64,000 nt of DNA from NCBI GenBank assembly GCA_049792875.1, contig JBARBI010000124.1, positions 1-64,000 of the forward strand, written 5' to 3'. The notes under the pieces are model-generated. The model was not told the origin of the DNA, did no database searches, and worked only from the letters and a program-made list of their open reading frames with translations. Below, piece by piece: positions 8,570 through 16,541 of this stretch. This stretch comes from Sulfotelmatobacter sp049792875. Lineage in GTDB: Bacteria > Acidobacteriota > Terriglobia > Terriglobales > Acidobacteriaceae. Each line of letters opens with the position of its first letter. Position 1 is the stretch's first letter. The position numbers were made by a program, and so were the translations under genes.

Positions 8570-8701
8570 GGATCGCAGGAAGAAGCGAATTGCAAGCTGC
8601 GCGAACCAGTCTCGCCTGAGCGGTCATCTGACATCCTGCGAGAAAGAATTTGAAACAGACAGCTGATGGCTGAAAGCTGACGGCTGTTTTTTGAGGACTT
8701 T

Positions 8702-8899
8702 ATGCCGAAATTGAAAACGCACAAGGGCGCTGCCAAGCGCTTCAAGTTAACCGGGACGGGGAAGGTGAAGCGGGGGCGATCGCACCTGCGGCACATCCTG
8801 ACGTCGAAAAGCAAGAAACGCAAACGGAACCTGGGATCTCCTGCGCTGGTCAGCGACGGGGATAAGCGCAAAGTCAAGCGCATGATTCCGTATCAATAG
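8702..8899 (+). CDS. rpmI: 50S ribosomal protein L35
   Basis: 65 residues beginning MPKLKTHKGAAKRFKLTGTG, with the conserved basic HILTSKSKKRKRNL segment. L35 is a late-assembly protein of the large subunit. The standard order infC-rpmI-rplT supports the call. The 130-base gap to infC contains short direct repeats (AGCTGATGGCTG/AGCTGACGGCTG) ending in a T-run, just before the gene. Confidence 0.97.
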   Translation: MPKLKTHKGAAKRFKLTGTGKVKRGRSHLRHILTSKSKKRKRNLGSPALVSDGDKRKVKRMIPYQ

Positions 8900-8916
8900 A
8901 AGTATTGTTGATGGAT

Positions 8917-8976
8917 GATTGTTGATTGTTGATGGAAAACCATCCCACTCGGGTGTTCCATCAACAATCAACAATC
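8917..8976. repeat. Perfect 20-base inverted repeat between rpmI and rplT
   Basis: Arms 8917-8936 and 8957-8976 are exact reverse complements (arm GATTGTTGATTGTTGATGGA) around a 20-base loop. It would form a strong RNA hairpin in the intercistronic region. It could stabilise or attenuate the operon message, or be a simple-word repeat. It has no T-run of terminator type. Confidence 0.8.
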
Positions 8977-9083
8977 AAAAATCGGCAATTGCTTCGGGTG
9001 TGTGAAGAGGCCAGAGATCGCCGCCATGGCGAATCGCCCTTGCCTCCAGCCGCCAGTACTTAGAAGTAAAAAAGGAGAACATC

Positions 9084-9449
9084 ATGCCTCGTGTAAAACG
9101 TGGGACCAAACGCCGCGCCAAGCGCAAAAAGATATTAGACCGAGCAAGCGGTTATTTCCTCACTAAGTCGAAGTTGTACCGCTCGGCCAAGGAAGCGGTG
9201 GAGCGCGGGCTGAAGTTTGCCTACTCCGGACGCAAACAGCGCAAGCGGCAGTACCGCTCGCTGTGGATCGTGCGCATCGGCGCCGCCGCTAAGCTGAACG
9301 GGATGAGCTACAACCAGTTCATCCACGGATTGAAGCTGGCCGGGATCGAACTGGACCGCAAGATTCTGGCGGACCTGGCGGTGAAAGATCCGGCGGGCTT
9401 CGCCAGCCTGACAACGCAGGCGAAGGGCGCGATCGGCGGGGCGGCGTAG
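9084..9449 (+). CDS. rplT: 50S ribosomal protein L20
   Basis: 121 residues, starting MPRVKRGTKRRAKRKKILDR, with a good AAAAGGAG ribosome site. The basic N-terminal extension and the globular part (NGMSYNQFIHGLKLAGIELD) are typical of L20, an early assembly protein and, in some bacteria, autogenous repressor of this operon. The last residues (AKGAIGGAA) are an ordinary flexible tail. Confidence 0.97.
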   Translation: MPRVKRGTKRRAKRKKILDRASGYFLTKSKLYRSAKEAVERGLKFAYSGRKQRKRQYRSLWIVRIGAAAKLNGMSYNQFIHGLKLAGIELDRKILADLAVKDPAGFASLTTQAKGAIGGAA

Positions 9450-9520
9450 GCGGCTTCCGGTTCTCGGCTTCCGGCTTCGGGAGCAACTGGCTTCTCAGTC
9501 GTGTCGTCATCCATTGCTTT

Positions 9521-9604
9521 GTCATTCTGAGCGAAGCGAAGAACCTGTGCAGTCCGCAGGGAGTTGCACAGGTCCTTCGCGCAAAAAGCGCGCTCAGGAT
9601 GACA
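9521..9604. repeat. Palindromic intergenic repeat (GTCATTCTGAGCGAAGC type)
   Basis: It starts GTCATTCTGAGCGAAGCGAA and ends GCGCTCAGGATGAC, the reverse complement, with an inner inverted pair CCTGTGCA/TGCACAGG. This is the well-known style of dispersed bacterial palindrome. It lies between rplT and pheS and its right end abuts the pheS start. A weaker relative is visible at 63207-63246. Confidence 0.75.
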
Positions 9605-9611
9605 ACGCGTA

Positions 9612-10754
9612 GTGCAGACAACCGTAGTCCAAGTCATCGTGGCATACACCGTTCCCAAACTGACCGACTATTCGGCGGCGGCGCTGGAGAAGGCTGCGGG
9701 CGAGTGCGTTGCTGCGTGTGCCGGAGAAGCTGCCGCGGTTCGCAACGACGCGGAACTGAAGACGTTTCGCGACCGGTGGATGGCGCGGAAAAACGGAATC
9801 CTGACTCAGATCAATGATCTGTGGCTGAAGGGCGCGCCGAAAGAGGCGAAGCGCGAGGCCGGGATTCGCGTCAATGAACTGAAGGCGCGGATTACGGAAC
9901 TCGTTGAGGGCGCGCGCGTCGCGGGCGGTGCGGATGAGTCGCTTTTGGCCGAGCGCGTCGACATCACTCTGCCTGGCGTGCGGCGGGCGCTTGGTGCGGA
10001 GCATCCGGTCATGTGCACGATGCATGAGATCGTCGGCGTTTTCCAGAAGCTCGGATACTCCGTCGCCGAAGGGCCTGTGGTCGAGACAGATTATTACAAC
10101 TTCGAGGCGCTGAATTTTCCGCCAAACCATCCGGCTCGGGATACGCAGGACACGCTCTTCATCGCGGGGCAACAGGCCAAGCCGCAGCGCGAACGACTAC
10201 TGCTGCGCACGCACACGTCGCCAGTGCAGATTCGCACCATGGAGACGATGCGCCCGCCGATCCGCATCTTGATTCCGGGGACGGTGCACCGCAACGATCC
10301 TCCGGATGCAAGCCATTCGCCGATGTTTCACCAGATCGAAGGGCTCGCGGTCGACACCAACATTACCTTCGGAGATTTGAAGGGCACCCTCGACCACGCC
10401 ATGAAGGCGCTGTTCGGGTCGTCGGTGAAGACGCATTTCCGGCCGTCGTTTTTCCCGTTCACCGAGCCGAGCGCGGAGTTGTACGTCACCTGCTTCATTT
10501 GCGGTGGAAGCGGGAAGCGCGGCGCGGACCCGTGCCGTCCGTGCAAGCAGACCGGATGGATTGAAGTGTTGGGCTGCGGCATGGTCGATCCGAATGTGTT
10601 CGAGTTTGTGAAGGACAACGGATATGACCCGAAGAAGGTCTCGGGATTCGCGTTCGGCATGGGCGTGGACCGGCTCGCGCTGTTGAAGTATGGGGTGGAT
10701 GATTTGCAGTATTTCTTTCAGGGGGACGTGCGGTTTTTGCAGCAGTTTGGGTGA
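9612..10754 (+). CDS. pheS: Phenylalanyl-tRNA synthetase alpha subunit
   Basis: Catalytic subunit of the alpha2beta2 enzyme that charges tRNA-Phe. 380 residues from a GTG at 9612; a second GTG at 9639 is possible because no clear ribosome site decides. The N-terminal coiled-coil tRNA-binding region is followed by class II motifs: TSPVQIRTM, motif 2 (GTVHRNDPPDASHSPMFHQI), FRPSFFPFTEPSAE, and motif 3 (GFAFGMGVDRLALLKYG). A CFICGGSG...CRPC pair of CxxC-like motifs suggests a bound metal, as seen in some PheS. pheT follows 72 bases downstream. Confidence 0.95.
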   Translation: MQTTVVQVIVAYTVPKLTDYSAAALEKAAGECVAACAGEAAAVRNDAELKTFRDRWMARKNGILTQINDLWLKGAPKEAKREAGIRVNELKARITELVEGARVAGGADESLLAERVDITLPGVRRALGAEHPVMCTMHEIVGVFQKLGYSVAEGPVVETDYYNFEALNFPPNHPARDTQDTLFIAGQQAKPQRERLLLRTHTSPVQIRTMETMRPPIRILIPGTVHRNDPPDASHSPMFHQIEGLAVDTNITFGDLKGTLDHAMKALFGSSVKTHFRPSFFPFTEPSAELYVTCFICGGSGKRGADPCRPCKQTGWIEVLGCGMVDPNVFEFVKDNGYDPKKVSGFAFGMGVDRLALLKYGVDDLQYFFQGDVRFLQQFG

Positions 10755-10779
10755 AAAGGAAGCTCTTAGCCATTCACTC

Positions 10780-10815
10780 TTGGCTTTTAGCTAAAGGCTC
10801 AGAGCTAAGAGCCAA
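10780..10815. repeat. Intercistronic hairpin between pheS and pheT
   Basis: TTGGCTTTTAGCT (10780-10792) and AGCTAAGAGCCAA (10803-10815) pair with one G-T type mismatch around a 10-base loop. It ends 11 bases before the pheT ATG and may mask or space the ribosome site. Confidence 0.6.
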
Positions 10816-10826
10816 AAGCTGACTTC

Positions 10827-12959
10827 ATGAAACTTTCTCCACAATGGATTCGCGACTTCGTTGATCTCACGGTCGACGACCGGCGTCTGGCTGAGGACTT
10901 GACCAATGTTGGGATTTCGGTCGAGGGGATCAGCGGGAGCGGGGCCGATACCGTGTTTGAGATGGAGATTGGGACGAACCGGCCGGATGCGATGAATCAT
11001 TACGGGGTGGCGCGGGAGGCGGCAGCGATCTATGATCTGCCCCTGAAACCCTTGTCAGGGCTCAGTTCTAAGGCCCCACTTCTCGCAAAGGACGCGAGAA
11101 ATGGGGCACCCAAGGCGTCGGACGATGCGCCTTTTTCGATCACCGTCGAGGAACCGGCGCTTTGCCCACGGTTCAGCGCGCGGGTGATTCGGGGGGCTCG
11201 CATCAAACCTTCTCCCGCGAAGATTGCGCATCGGCTGCAACTGCTCGACCAGCGGCCGATCTCGAATGCCGTCGACGCTACCAACTACGTTTTGTGGGAG
11301 ATGGGGAAACCGACGCACGTCTTCGATATGGACCTGCTCGAGGGCGGAAGGATTATCGTGCGCAAGGCGCGCGACGGCGAGACGCTGAAGACGCTCGACG
11401 GCATTGAGCGCAAGTTGACTTCCGAAGATCTCGTCGTTTGTGATGCGAAGAGGCCGGTGGGGCTGGCTGGCGTTATGGGCGGGTATGACACCATGATCAC
11501 GGAGAAGACGCGGAATATCGTGATCGAGTCGGCGTGGTGGGACCCGGGAATTGTGCGCAAGATGTCGCGGCGGCATGGGCTGCACACGGACGCGTCGCAC
11601 CGGTTCGAGCGCGGGGCGGATTTCGAATCGACCCTCGTGTCGTGCGATCTCGTGGCACGGATGATTCTTGAATCCGGCGGCGGCGAACTGATTGGCGATG
11701 TGGTCGACGTGGTGTCGAAGGCGATGGACCAGGCCCCGGTAGTATTGCGTGTCGCGGAAGTGCGGCGCATTTTGGGCGGGGGCCTCGATGCGGGTCTGAT
11801 CTTTCGCCTGCTCAAGCGCCTGGGCTTTTCGCTGGTTCCCGAAGGACAGAGCGACGCGCAATTCCGGGTGCATATTCCCAGCTGGCGATTGGACGTGGAG
11901 CGCGAGATTGACGTGATCGAAGAGATCGCGCGGCTGCACGGATACGACAAGTTTGAGAACACGCTGCCCGCGTATAGCGGCGCCGTGGTCGAGTTGCCCC
12001 ATGCGAGGATGCATGCGACCTTGCGCCAGCGCGCGCTTTCGCTGGGATACAACGAGGCGCTGTCGCTGACGTTCATCTCGCATAAAGATGCGGAGAAGTT
12101 TTCTTCCGTCTTGGCCGGGTTTTCTGCGGGGGCGCAGGTGCTGGAACTGGAGAATCCGCTGAGCGAAGAAGCGTCAGTGATGCGAACTTCGCTGGCCCCC
12201 GGCATGCTCGACATGCTGGCGTGGAATCTGAACCGCGACCAGGCTGAGGCGCGGCTGTTTGAAATCGGCGCGGTGTACGAACTCTCGGGCGGCGAGCGGG
12301 TCGAGCCGAGGCGCGCGTGTCTGGGAGCGACGGCAGCGTCGGTGCGAGGTGCGTTGCCCATGGGTGGTGGGTTGGATGTGAGCAAGAGCGCGCAGGCGGC
12401 AGCTGCGGAAGCGTTTCGCGGGTTCAAGGGCGACGTGGAGAATCTGCTGACGGCGTTCGCCGGAGAAATAAGTTACGACCGCGAAACGGCAGAGTATTTT
12501 CATCCCGGACGTTCGGCGCGGGCGCGGATGAATGGCGTGGTGGTAGCGCAGTTTGGACAGATCCACCCCGATGTGGCGGCTGCACGCAAGCTGCGGCAAG
12601 AGGTGTTCTTGGCGGAGTTGGACCTGGAGCAGTTGTATAAAAACGGCCTGCGGACGGTGAAGTTCACGCCGCTTGGAAAGTATCCGGCGGTGGAGCGGGA
12701 TTTTTCATTTGTGTTTTCTGATGAGGTTTGGTTTGAGGAGATGCGGAAGGCCGTGGCGGCTTTGGACCTTGCTGAGTTGCGGGAGTTTCGTCCGGTGGAG
12801 ATTTTTCGCGGCGGGTCGATTGCCGCCGGGAAGTATTCCGTGCTGTTGCGGGTTCGGTTTCAATCCGCCGAGAGGACCCTGCGCGAGGATGAAATTGCGC
12901 AGTGGTCGGGGAAGATTGTCGCGGCGCTGGTTGGGTGGGGTGGAGTACAGAGGGTTTGA
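10827..12959 (+). CDS. pheT: Phenylalanyl-tRNA synthetase beta subunit carrying a palindrome-encoded insert
   Basis: 710 residues. It lacks the N-terminal EMAP/tRBD module of long PheT and starts MKLSPQWIRDFVDLTVDD, the short form. B3/B4 (editing) region: CPRFSARVIRGARIKPSP, and WWDPGIVRKMSRRHGLHTDASHR is typical. The C-terminal FDX anticodon-binding domain (PLGKYPAVERDFSFVF) is complete. Residues about 84-96 (PLLAKDARNGAP) are encoded by a P-family palindrome at 11073-11111, inserted in a linker between conserved segments without breaking the frame. The protein is otherwise intact and must be essential, so the insert is evidently tolerated. Confidence 0.95.
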   Translation: MKLSPQWIRDFVDLTVDDRRLAEDLTNVGISVEGISGSGADTVFEMEIGTNRPDAMNHYGVAREAAAIYDLPLKPLSGLSSKAPLLAKDARNGAPKASDDAPFSITVEEPALCPRFSARVIRGARIKPSPAKIAHRLQLLDQRPISNAVDATNYVLWEMGKPTHVFDMDLLEGGRIIVRKARDGETLKTLDGIERKLTSEDLVVCDAKRPVGLAGVMGGYDTMITEKTRNIVIESAWWDPGIVRKMSRRHGLHTDASHRFERGADFESTLVSCDLVARMILESGGGELIGDVVDVVSKAMDQAPVVLRVAEVRRILGGGLDAGLIFRLLKRLGFSLVPEGQSDAQFRVHIPSWRLDVEREIDVIEEIARLHGYDKFENTLPAYSGAVVELPHARMHATLRQRALSLGYNEALSLTFISHKDAEKFSSVLAGFSAGAQVLELENPLSEEASVMRTSLAPGMLDMLAWNLNRDQAEARLFEIGAVYELSGGERVEPRRACLGATAASVRGALPMGGGLDVSKSAQAAAAEAFRGFKGDVENLLTAFAGEISYDRETAEYFHPGRSARARMNGVVVAQFGQIHPDVAAARKLRQEVFLAELDLEQLYKNGLRTVKFTPLGKYPAVERDFSFVFSDEVWFEEMRKAVAALDLAELREFRPVEIFRGGSIAAGKYSVLLRVRFQSAERTLREDEIAQWSGKIVAALVGWGGVQRV
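11073..11111 (+). repeat. P-family palindrome inside pheT (in frame)
   Basis: Outer arms CCCCA and TGGGGCACCC, inner stem TTCTCGC/GCGAGAA, loop-core CGCAAAGGACGCG. It is nearly identical to intergenic copies at 13028 and 33373. Here it is translated as PLLAKDARNGAP. Confidence 0.9.
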
Positions 12960-12965
12960 AAACAT

Positions 12966-13004
12966 TCCCATCCTAGCCGCAAAGAACGCGCCTAGGATGG
13001 GGCA
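12966..13004 (+). repeat. P-family palindrome, variant stem
   Basis: Same skeleton (CCCA ... CGCAAAGAACGCG ... TGGGGCA), but the inner stem reads TCCTAG/CTAGGA instead of TTCTCG/CGAGAA. Both sides have changed together, so pairing is preserved. It lies just after the pheT stop. Confidence 0.75.
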
Positions 13005-13027
13005 CTCCGGCACAGGACCTGGCGAAG

Positions 13028-13065
13028 CCCCACTTCTCGCAAAGGACGCGAGACGTGGGGCACCC
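13028..13065 (+). repeat. P-family palindrome
   Basis: Copy with arms CCCCACTTCTCGC and GCGAGACGTGGGG followed by CACCC, 24 bases after the previous copy. The two form a direct tandem between pheT and the 2-hydroxy-acid oxidase gene. Confidence 0.85.
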
Positions 13066-13089
13066 GCAGATGTTCTTCAGAGATTTCTT

Positions 13090-14295
13090 TTATCTCGCTG
13101 GCGTCAGGATCGACTTGTCCAGTTCCTTCACCGAGCGGAAGCCGCTTAGGCCCATCGTGAGGTCCAGATCGGCCAGGAAATTTTGTACAACGTCGCGCAC
13201 TCCTTGCTCGCCGGCGATGGCGAGACCCCACACATAGAGACGTCCCAGTAGCACCGCGCGCGCGCCGAGGGCCAGAGCCTTGATGGCGTCGGCCCCGTAG
13301 CGAATGCCGCTGTCGAAGAGGACCGGAATTCTATTTCCGATCGCGCCGGCAATGGCAGGAAGCGCGTCGAGTGCGGCGATGGCTCCGTCGACCTGGCGGC
13401 CGCCGTGGTTGGAGACGATGATTCCGTCGACGGCGTGGTCGAGCGCCAGGCGAGCATCATCCGGATGCAGGATTCCTTTCAGCAGGATCGGCAAACGAGT
13501 TTGCTGGCGAAGCCATGCGAGATCGGTCCAGGTGAGGGCGGTATTCGAGAACAGCTGCGCCCAGAGGCGAATGGCAGAGGCGGGATCGGCTTGCGGTGGC
13601 TGCGGGAGACGCGAGCAGAACACGGGGTCGGTGAAATAGTTGGCGAGTCCGTGGCCGAGCAGAAATGGAAGGTAGGGATGCTGGAGATCGCGTTCGCGCC
13701 ATCCGAGCATGGCGGTGTCGAGGCTGACGACGAGCGCGGTGTAACCGGATTTCTCTGCGCGCTGCAGCAGGCTGGCGGTGAGTTCGTGATCTTTGCCCCA
13801 GTAGAGTTGGAACCAGCGCGGGGCGGCGGTGGTCATGGCTTGAGCAACTTCTTCGATGGGACGCGAAGACACGGTGCTGAGAACAAAGGGAACCCCCAGC
13901 GAAGCGGCCGCGCGGCCGACGGCAACTTCAGCTTCCGGATGAATGATGTTTTGTACGCCGACGGGGCCAAGCAGGACGGGCGTGGGAAGAGTACGGCCGA
14001 AGAGTTCGACGGTGAGGTCGCGCTGGGAAACATCGCGCAGCACGCGAGGTACAATCCGCCAGCGGTCGAGGGCGGCGAGGTTGGCGCGGGCGGTGCGTTC
14101 GCCAGAAGCGCTACCGGCGATGTAGTCGTAGGCCTGTGGAGAGAGAACTTCAGCTGCTTTCTTTTCAAGCTGCGCGAGCGGGATTGGGACGGAGAGTTTC
14201 TTCCCCGCCAGGCCGAGTTGATAGATCTCGAACTGGCGCTGCATGCCGGGGCTGGCGGCGGCGGGACTGGGAACCGAGTGGGGCGAATCGGGCAT
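13090..14295 (-). CDS. FMN-dependent alpha-hydroxy-acid oxidizing protein (lactate oxidase/monooxygenase-like)
   Basis: 401 residues of the L-lactate dehydrogenase/glycolate oxidase TIM-barrel family. Signatures: YDYIAGSASGERT near the N-terminus, PVLLGPVGVQNIIHPEAE, the Lys of LLKGILHPDDA, the catalytic His-Gly-Gly-Arg of VSNHGGRQVDGA, and FDSGIRYGADAIKALALGA that binds the FMN phosphate. The order and the LSTVSSRPIEEVAQA motif are closest, in my recollection, to lactate 2-monooxygenase-type enzymes. It oxidises a small 2-hydroxy acid to the keto acid; the exact substrate is not visible. It converges on pheT. Confidence 0.88.
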   Translation of the reverse strand: MPDSPHSVPSPAAASPGMQRQFEIYQLGLAGKKLSVPIPLAQLEKKAAEVLSPQAYDYIAGSASGERTARANLAALDRWRIVPRVLRDVSQRDLTVELFGRTLPTPVLLGPVGVQNIIHPEAEVAVGRAAASLGVPFVLSTVSSRPIEEVAQAMTTAAPRWFQLYWGKDHELTASLLQRAEKSGYTALVVSLDTAMLGWRERDLQHPYLPFLLGHGLANYFTDPVFCSRLPQPPQADPASAIRLWAQLFSNTALTWTDLAWLRQQTRLPILLKGILHPDDARLALDHAVDGIIVSNHGGRQVDGAIAALDALPAIAGAIGNRIPVLFDSGIRYGADAIKALALGARAVLLGRLYVWGLAIAGEQGVRDVVQNFLADLDLTMGLSGFRSVKELDKSILTPAR

Positions 14296-14360
14296 GGGAG
14301 CGTCCTTGGGAGTCAGACCCTGGAGCGGGGACCATTCTATATTGGCGCGAGTTGCAAAAT

Positions 14361-14395
14361 CCCCACTTCTGCCGCAAAGGACGCGGCAGAAATGA
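14361..14395 (+). repeat. P-family palindrome, truncated on its right side
   Basis: CCCCACTTCTGCCGCAAAGG then ACGCGGCAGAAATG. The inner stem (TTCTGCCGC/GCGGCAGAA) is a third variant, again compensated. The expected right end GGGGCACCC is absent: the sequence switches directly into the EAL-HDOD remnant. Confidence 0.7.
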
Positions 14396-14690
14396 TCGCC
14401 CTCGCTGGCCGCACGGCGAATCGGATTTTGTTTCTGCTGGGCCTGTGGGCGTTGATCGATGCCATGAAGGAAATGCCGCTGGTCGAAGTGCTCGACAAGA
14501 TTCCGTTAGATCATGCGACCAAGGCGGCGCTGCTGGGACAGCCGAGCAGGCTGCGTCCGGCATACCAGTTGATGCTGGCGCACGAAAGCGGGGAGTGGAA
14601 AGCCGCGGCAGAGTTGAGCAGTAGCCTGCATCTGGATTCCGAAGATGTTGCCGAACTCTACTGGCAGGCGCAGCAGTGGCACGGGAAGTC
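14386..14690 (+). pseudogene. C-terminal remnant of an EAL-HDOD (YuxH-type) signalling protein
   Basis: The frame encodes MIALAGRTANRILFLLGLWA, LIDAMKEMPLVEVLDKIPLD, ATKAALLGQPSRLRPAYQLM and ELYWQAQQW. This is the C-terminus of proteins with a c-di-GMP EAL domain and an HDOD domain, as I recognise it. Nothing of the EAL domain or the first part of HDOD is present upstream, which is occupied by the opposite-strand oxidase gene. The fragment begins at the truncated palindrome and runs without a stop of its own until 14829. It is a decayed remnant, about 100 residues long. Confidence 0.65.
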
Positions 14691-15136
14691 TCAAACGGGG
14701 GGTAAGACGGCTTACCGCGTCCGGCGAAAGGGTTGTTTGGAATTGGAAGAATCCTTTCAGTCATGTCCTCCTGTGCAAAAGGAGGGCGGGCTAGGCCCTT
14801 GCGCGGTTACGCCGGGGCGAGTACCATGAAGATGTTCTCATTTAGGCCTCGTTCCCGCGCAGGCCTTCCGCGCCAGCCGATCCGAGGCGGCGCCTTACGG
14901 ATCCGATAAACGGAAAATCGATTCGAAGTTAAAAAGTAAAGTTTTCATTCGCGAATAGCAGTTTCGTTTCAAGAGTTGGGGTTCGTTCCAGAGTGTGTCC
15001 AGTCGCCACCCGAACTGCGTAGATCCGATTGTGTGTGACAGGCGGAGCTTCGCTCGAAATTGGGGGGATAGCACGACTGGCGGGGCCTTTGAGTTCTGTA
15101 AAATTCTGCAGCAGTTACGAAAAGTTTGAGAGGACT
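14691..15136. other. Gene-free stretch
   Basis: About 450 bases between the remnant and the next gene. No convincing gene; some short inverted words (for example GCGGCGCC near 14890) and an A/T-rich patch around 14920-14960 that may hold the promoter of the downstream gene. Confidence 0.4.
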
Positions 15137-15808
15137 ATGAACGCAGGACCAGGAAGACCCTCCGGTGGCGGGGGCGGAAGAAGACGGCGGCGCGGACGCC
15201 GTCCCCACAACCAGCGCGGACAACGGCCCGGACCGGGCCTGAGCCGGGAAAACAAAGACGGCATCTACACGGCGCCGATGGATCATAGCTACCGGGCGGC
15301 CCTGGCCGGGGGCAACAACAACGGACACAAAGGCGGACGGCAGAGGCCGGGGTTTGCCACGCAATATCCCCAGCCGGAACCAGAGCCGCTGCCCGCGAGC
15401 AATGAAGATGCCAACTCGCGCATTTTTGCCTTTATCGAAGACCTCTTCTTCATGGCAAAGATCCAGGAAACCGCCCGCAAGCTCAACGTGAAAGTTGAGT
15501 TCGTGAAGACGGATAAGGATCTGATGCAGCGGATGGAGCAAAACGGCGAGGAGAAGCCGTCGCTGATCATTTTCGACCTGAATAATGCGAGCGTGAAACC
15601 GTTGACCCTGATTCCCAAGCTCAAAACCAAGCTGAAGAAGGGGACGTCGATCATCGGATTCTTGTCGCACGTGCAGGGAGACTTGAAGCAGAAGGCGCAC
15701 GAGGTGGGTTGCGACATGGTGTTGCCGCGCTCGGCGTTTTCGCAGAACCTGCCGCAGTTGTTGCGCCGGCACGGCGCGCCCGAGGATGCGGAGCCTACGG
15801 TGCAGTAG
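15137..15808 (+). CDS. Gly/Arg-rich protein with an atypical receiver-like domain
   Basis: 223 residues from MNAGPGRPSGGGGGRR. Residues 1-75 are a low-complexity Gly/Arg/Gln region like RGG RNA-binding tails. From about residue 90 the fold resembles a CheY receiver: RIFAFIEDLFFMAKIQETAR, then SLIIFDLNNASVKPLTLIP with an Asp at the expected phosphorylation site, then IIGFLSHVQ and VLPRSAFSQNLPQLL, where the usual Lys is Arg. The acidic pair at the start is not standard. An RNA-binding pseudo-receiver is a possible reading, but that is inference. A longer frame from 15029 is less likely. Confidence 0.7.
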   Translation: MNAGPGRPSGGGGGRRRRRGRRPHNQRGQRPGPGLSRENKDGIYTAPMDHSYRAALAGGNNNGHKGGRQRPGFATQYPQPEPEPLPASNEDANSRIFAFIEDLFFMAKIQETARKLNVKVEFVKTDKDLMQRMEQNGEEKPSLIIFDLNNASVKPLTLIPKLKTKLKKGTSIIGFLSHVQGDLKQKAHEVGCDMVLPRSAFSQNLPQLLRRHGAPEDAEPTVQ

Positions 15809-16099
15809 GGTCTGGTTTCCTGATCCGGGCTTCTTGGACTCGCCTGCGGATTGCGAATGTCCGTTTGACGGGGCGTTCGAACTGCCGCTCTTCTTGATCC
15901 CCACTCTCTCGAACGCGCGGGATGTACCTTCGGTACGCGCGCAATTTTTTCTTCGGTGACCCTCGCCCGGCCGTGTTCGTCCCGACCGCGGGAGCAATCC
16001 TGATGGTCCTGGGGAGACCGCTCTACCTCATTTGGTTCCCTCTAATCGGTCGCCGGCTGTACAACCTGGGGCGGGTTGAGGCCGGCCGAGCGGGCTGAT

Positions 16100-16447
16100 T
16101 TATCCCGGGGGCCACGCGAGCGGACGTCCGCCGAGCAGGTGGACGTGGAGGTGGAATACGGACTGTCCGGCACCGGGGCCGACATTGAGGACGGTGCGGT
16201 ATCCCTGCTCGATGTTGCGCTGGTGGGCGATCTGGGCGGCGGCGAGGTGGCAGCGGCCGATAATTTCCGCGTCGGCGGCCTGGGCCTCTTTCAATCCAGC
16301 AAAATGTTTCTTGGGGATGATGAGAATGTGGGTGGGTGCCTGCGGGTTGATGTCCTCGAAGGCGAACACGTGCTCGTCCTCGTGAACTTTTTTGGCGGGA
16401 ATCTCGCCGCGGAGGATACGGCAAAAAAGGCAATTGGGATCGGTCAT
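16100..16447 (-). CDS. HIT family nucleotide hydrolase/transferase (HinT-like)
   Basis: 115 residues from MTDPNCLFCRILRGEIPAKK. The histidine triad HxHxH is present as HLHVHLL near the C-terminus, preceded by NVGPGAGQSVF. The Cys pair CLFC near the N-terminus is common in the HinT subgroup, often with zinc. These enzymes hydrolyse AMP-lysine or AMP-phosphoramidate adducts. The frame extends upstream to 16540, but homology begins at the chosen ATG. Confidence 0.92.
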   Translation of the reverse strand: MTDPNCLFCRILRGEIPAKKVHEDEHVFAFEDINPQAPTHILIIPKKHFAGLKEAQAADAEIIGRCHLAAAQIAHQRNIEQGYRTVLNVGPGAGQSVFHLHVHLLGGRPLAWPPG

Positions 16448-16541
16448 GGCTGGCTTCACCTGGCGGAAACGATAACACCCAGTTGCCAACTTGTCAGCCT
16501 GGCGGTGGAGAGATTGCGTCCGGATTTCGCGTGCGCACAAT

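Noticed and set aside
13405..14385. Plus-strand frame leading into the EAL-HDOD remnant
   Set aside because: It is the shadow of the minus-strand oxidase gene; only the part after 14386 resembles a protein family.
15809..16099. Small membrane protein between the receiver-like and HIT genes
   Set aside because: A hydrophobic stretch (LYLIWFPLIGRR) appears near 16030 but the frame breaks at stops within 40 codons and has no ribosome site.
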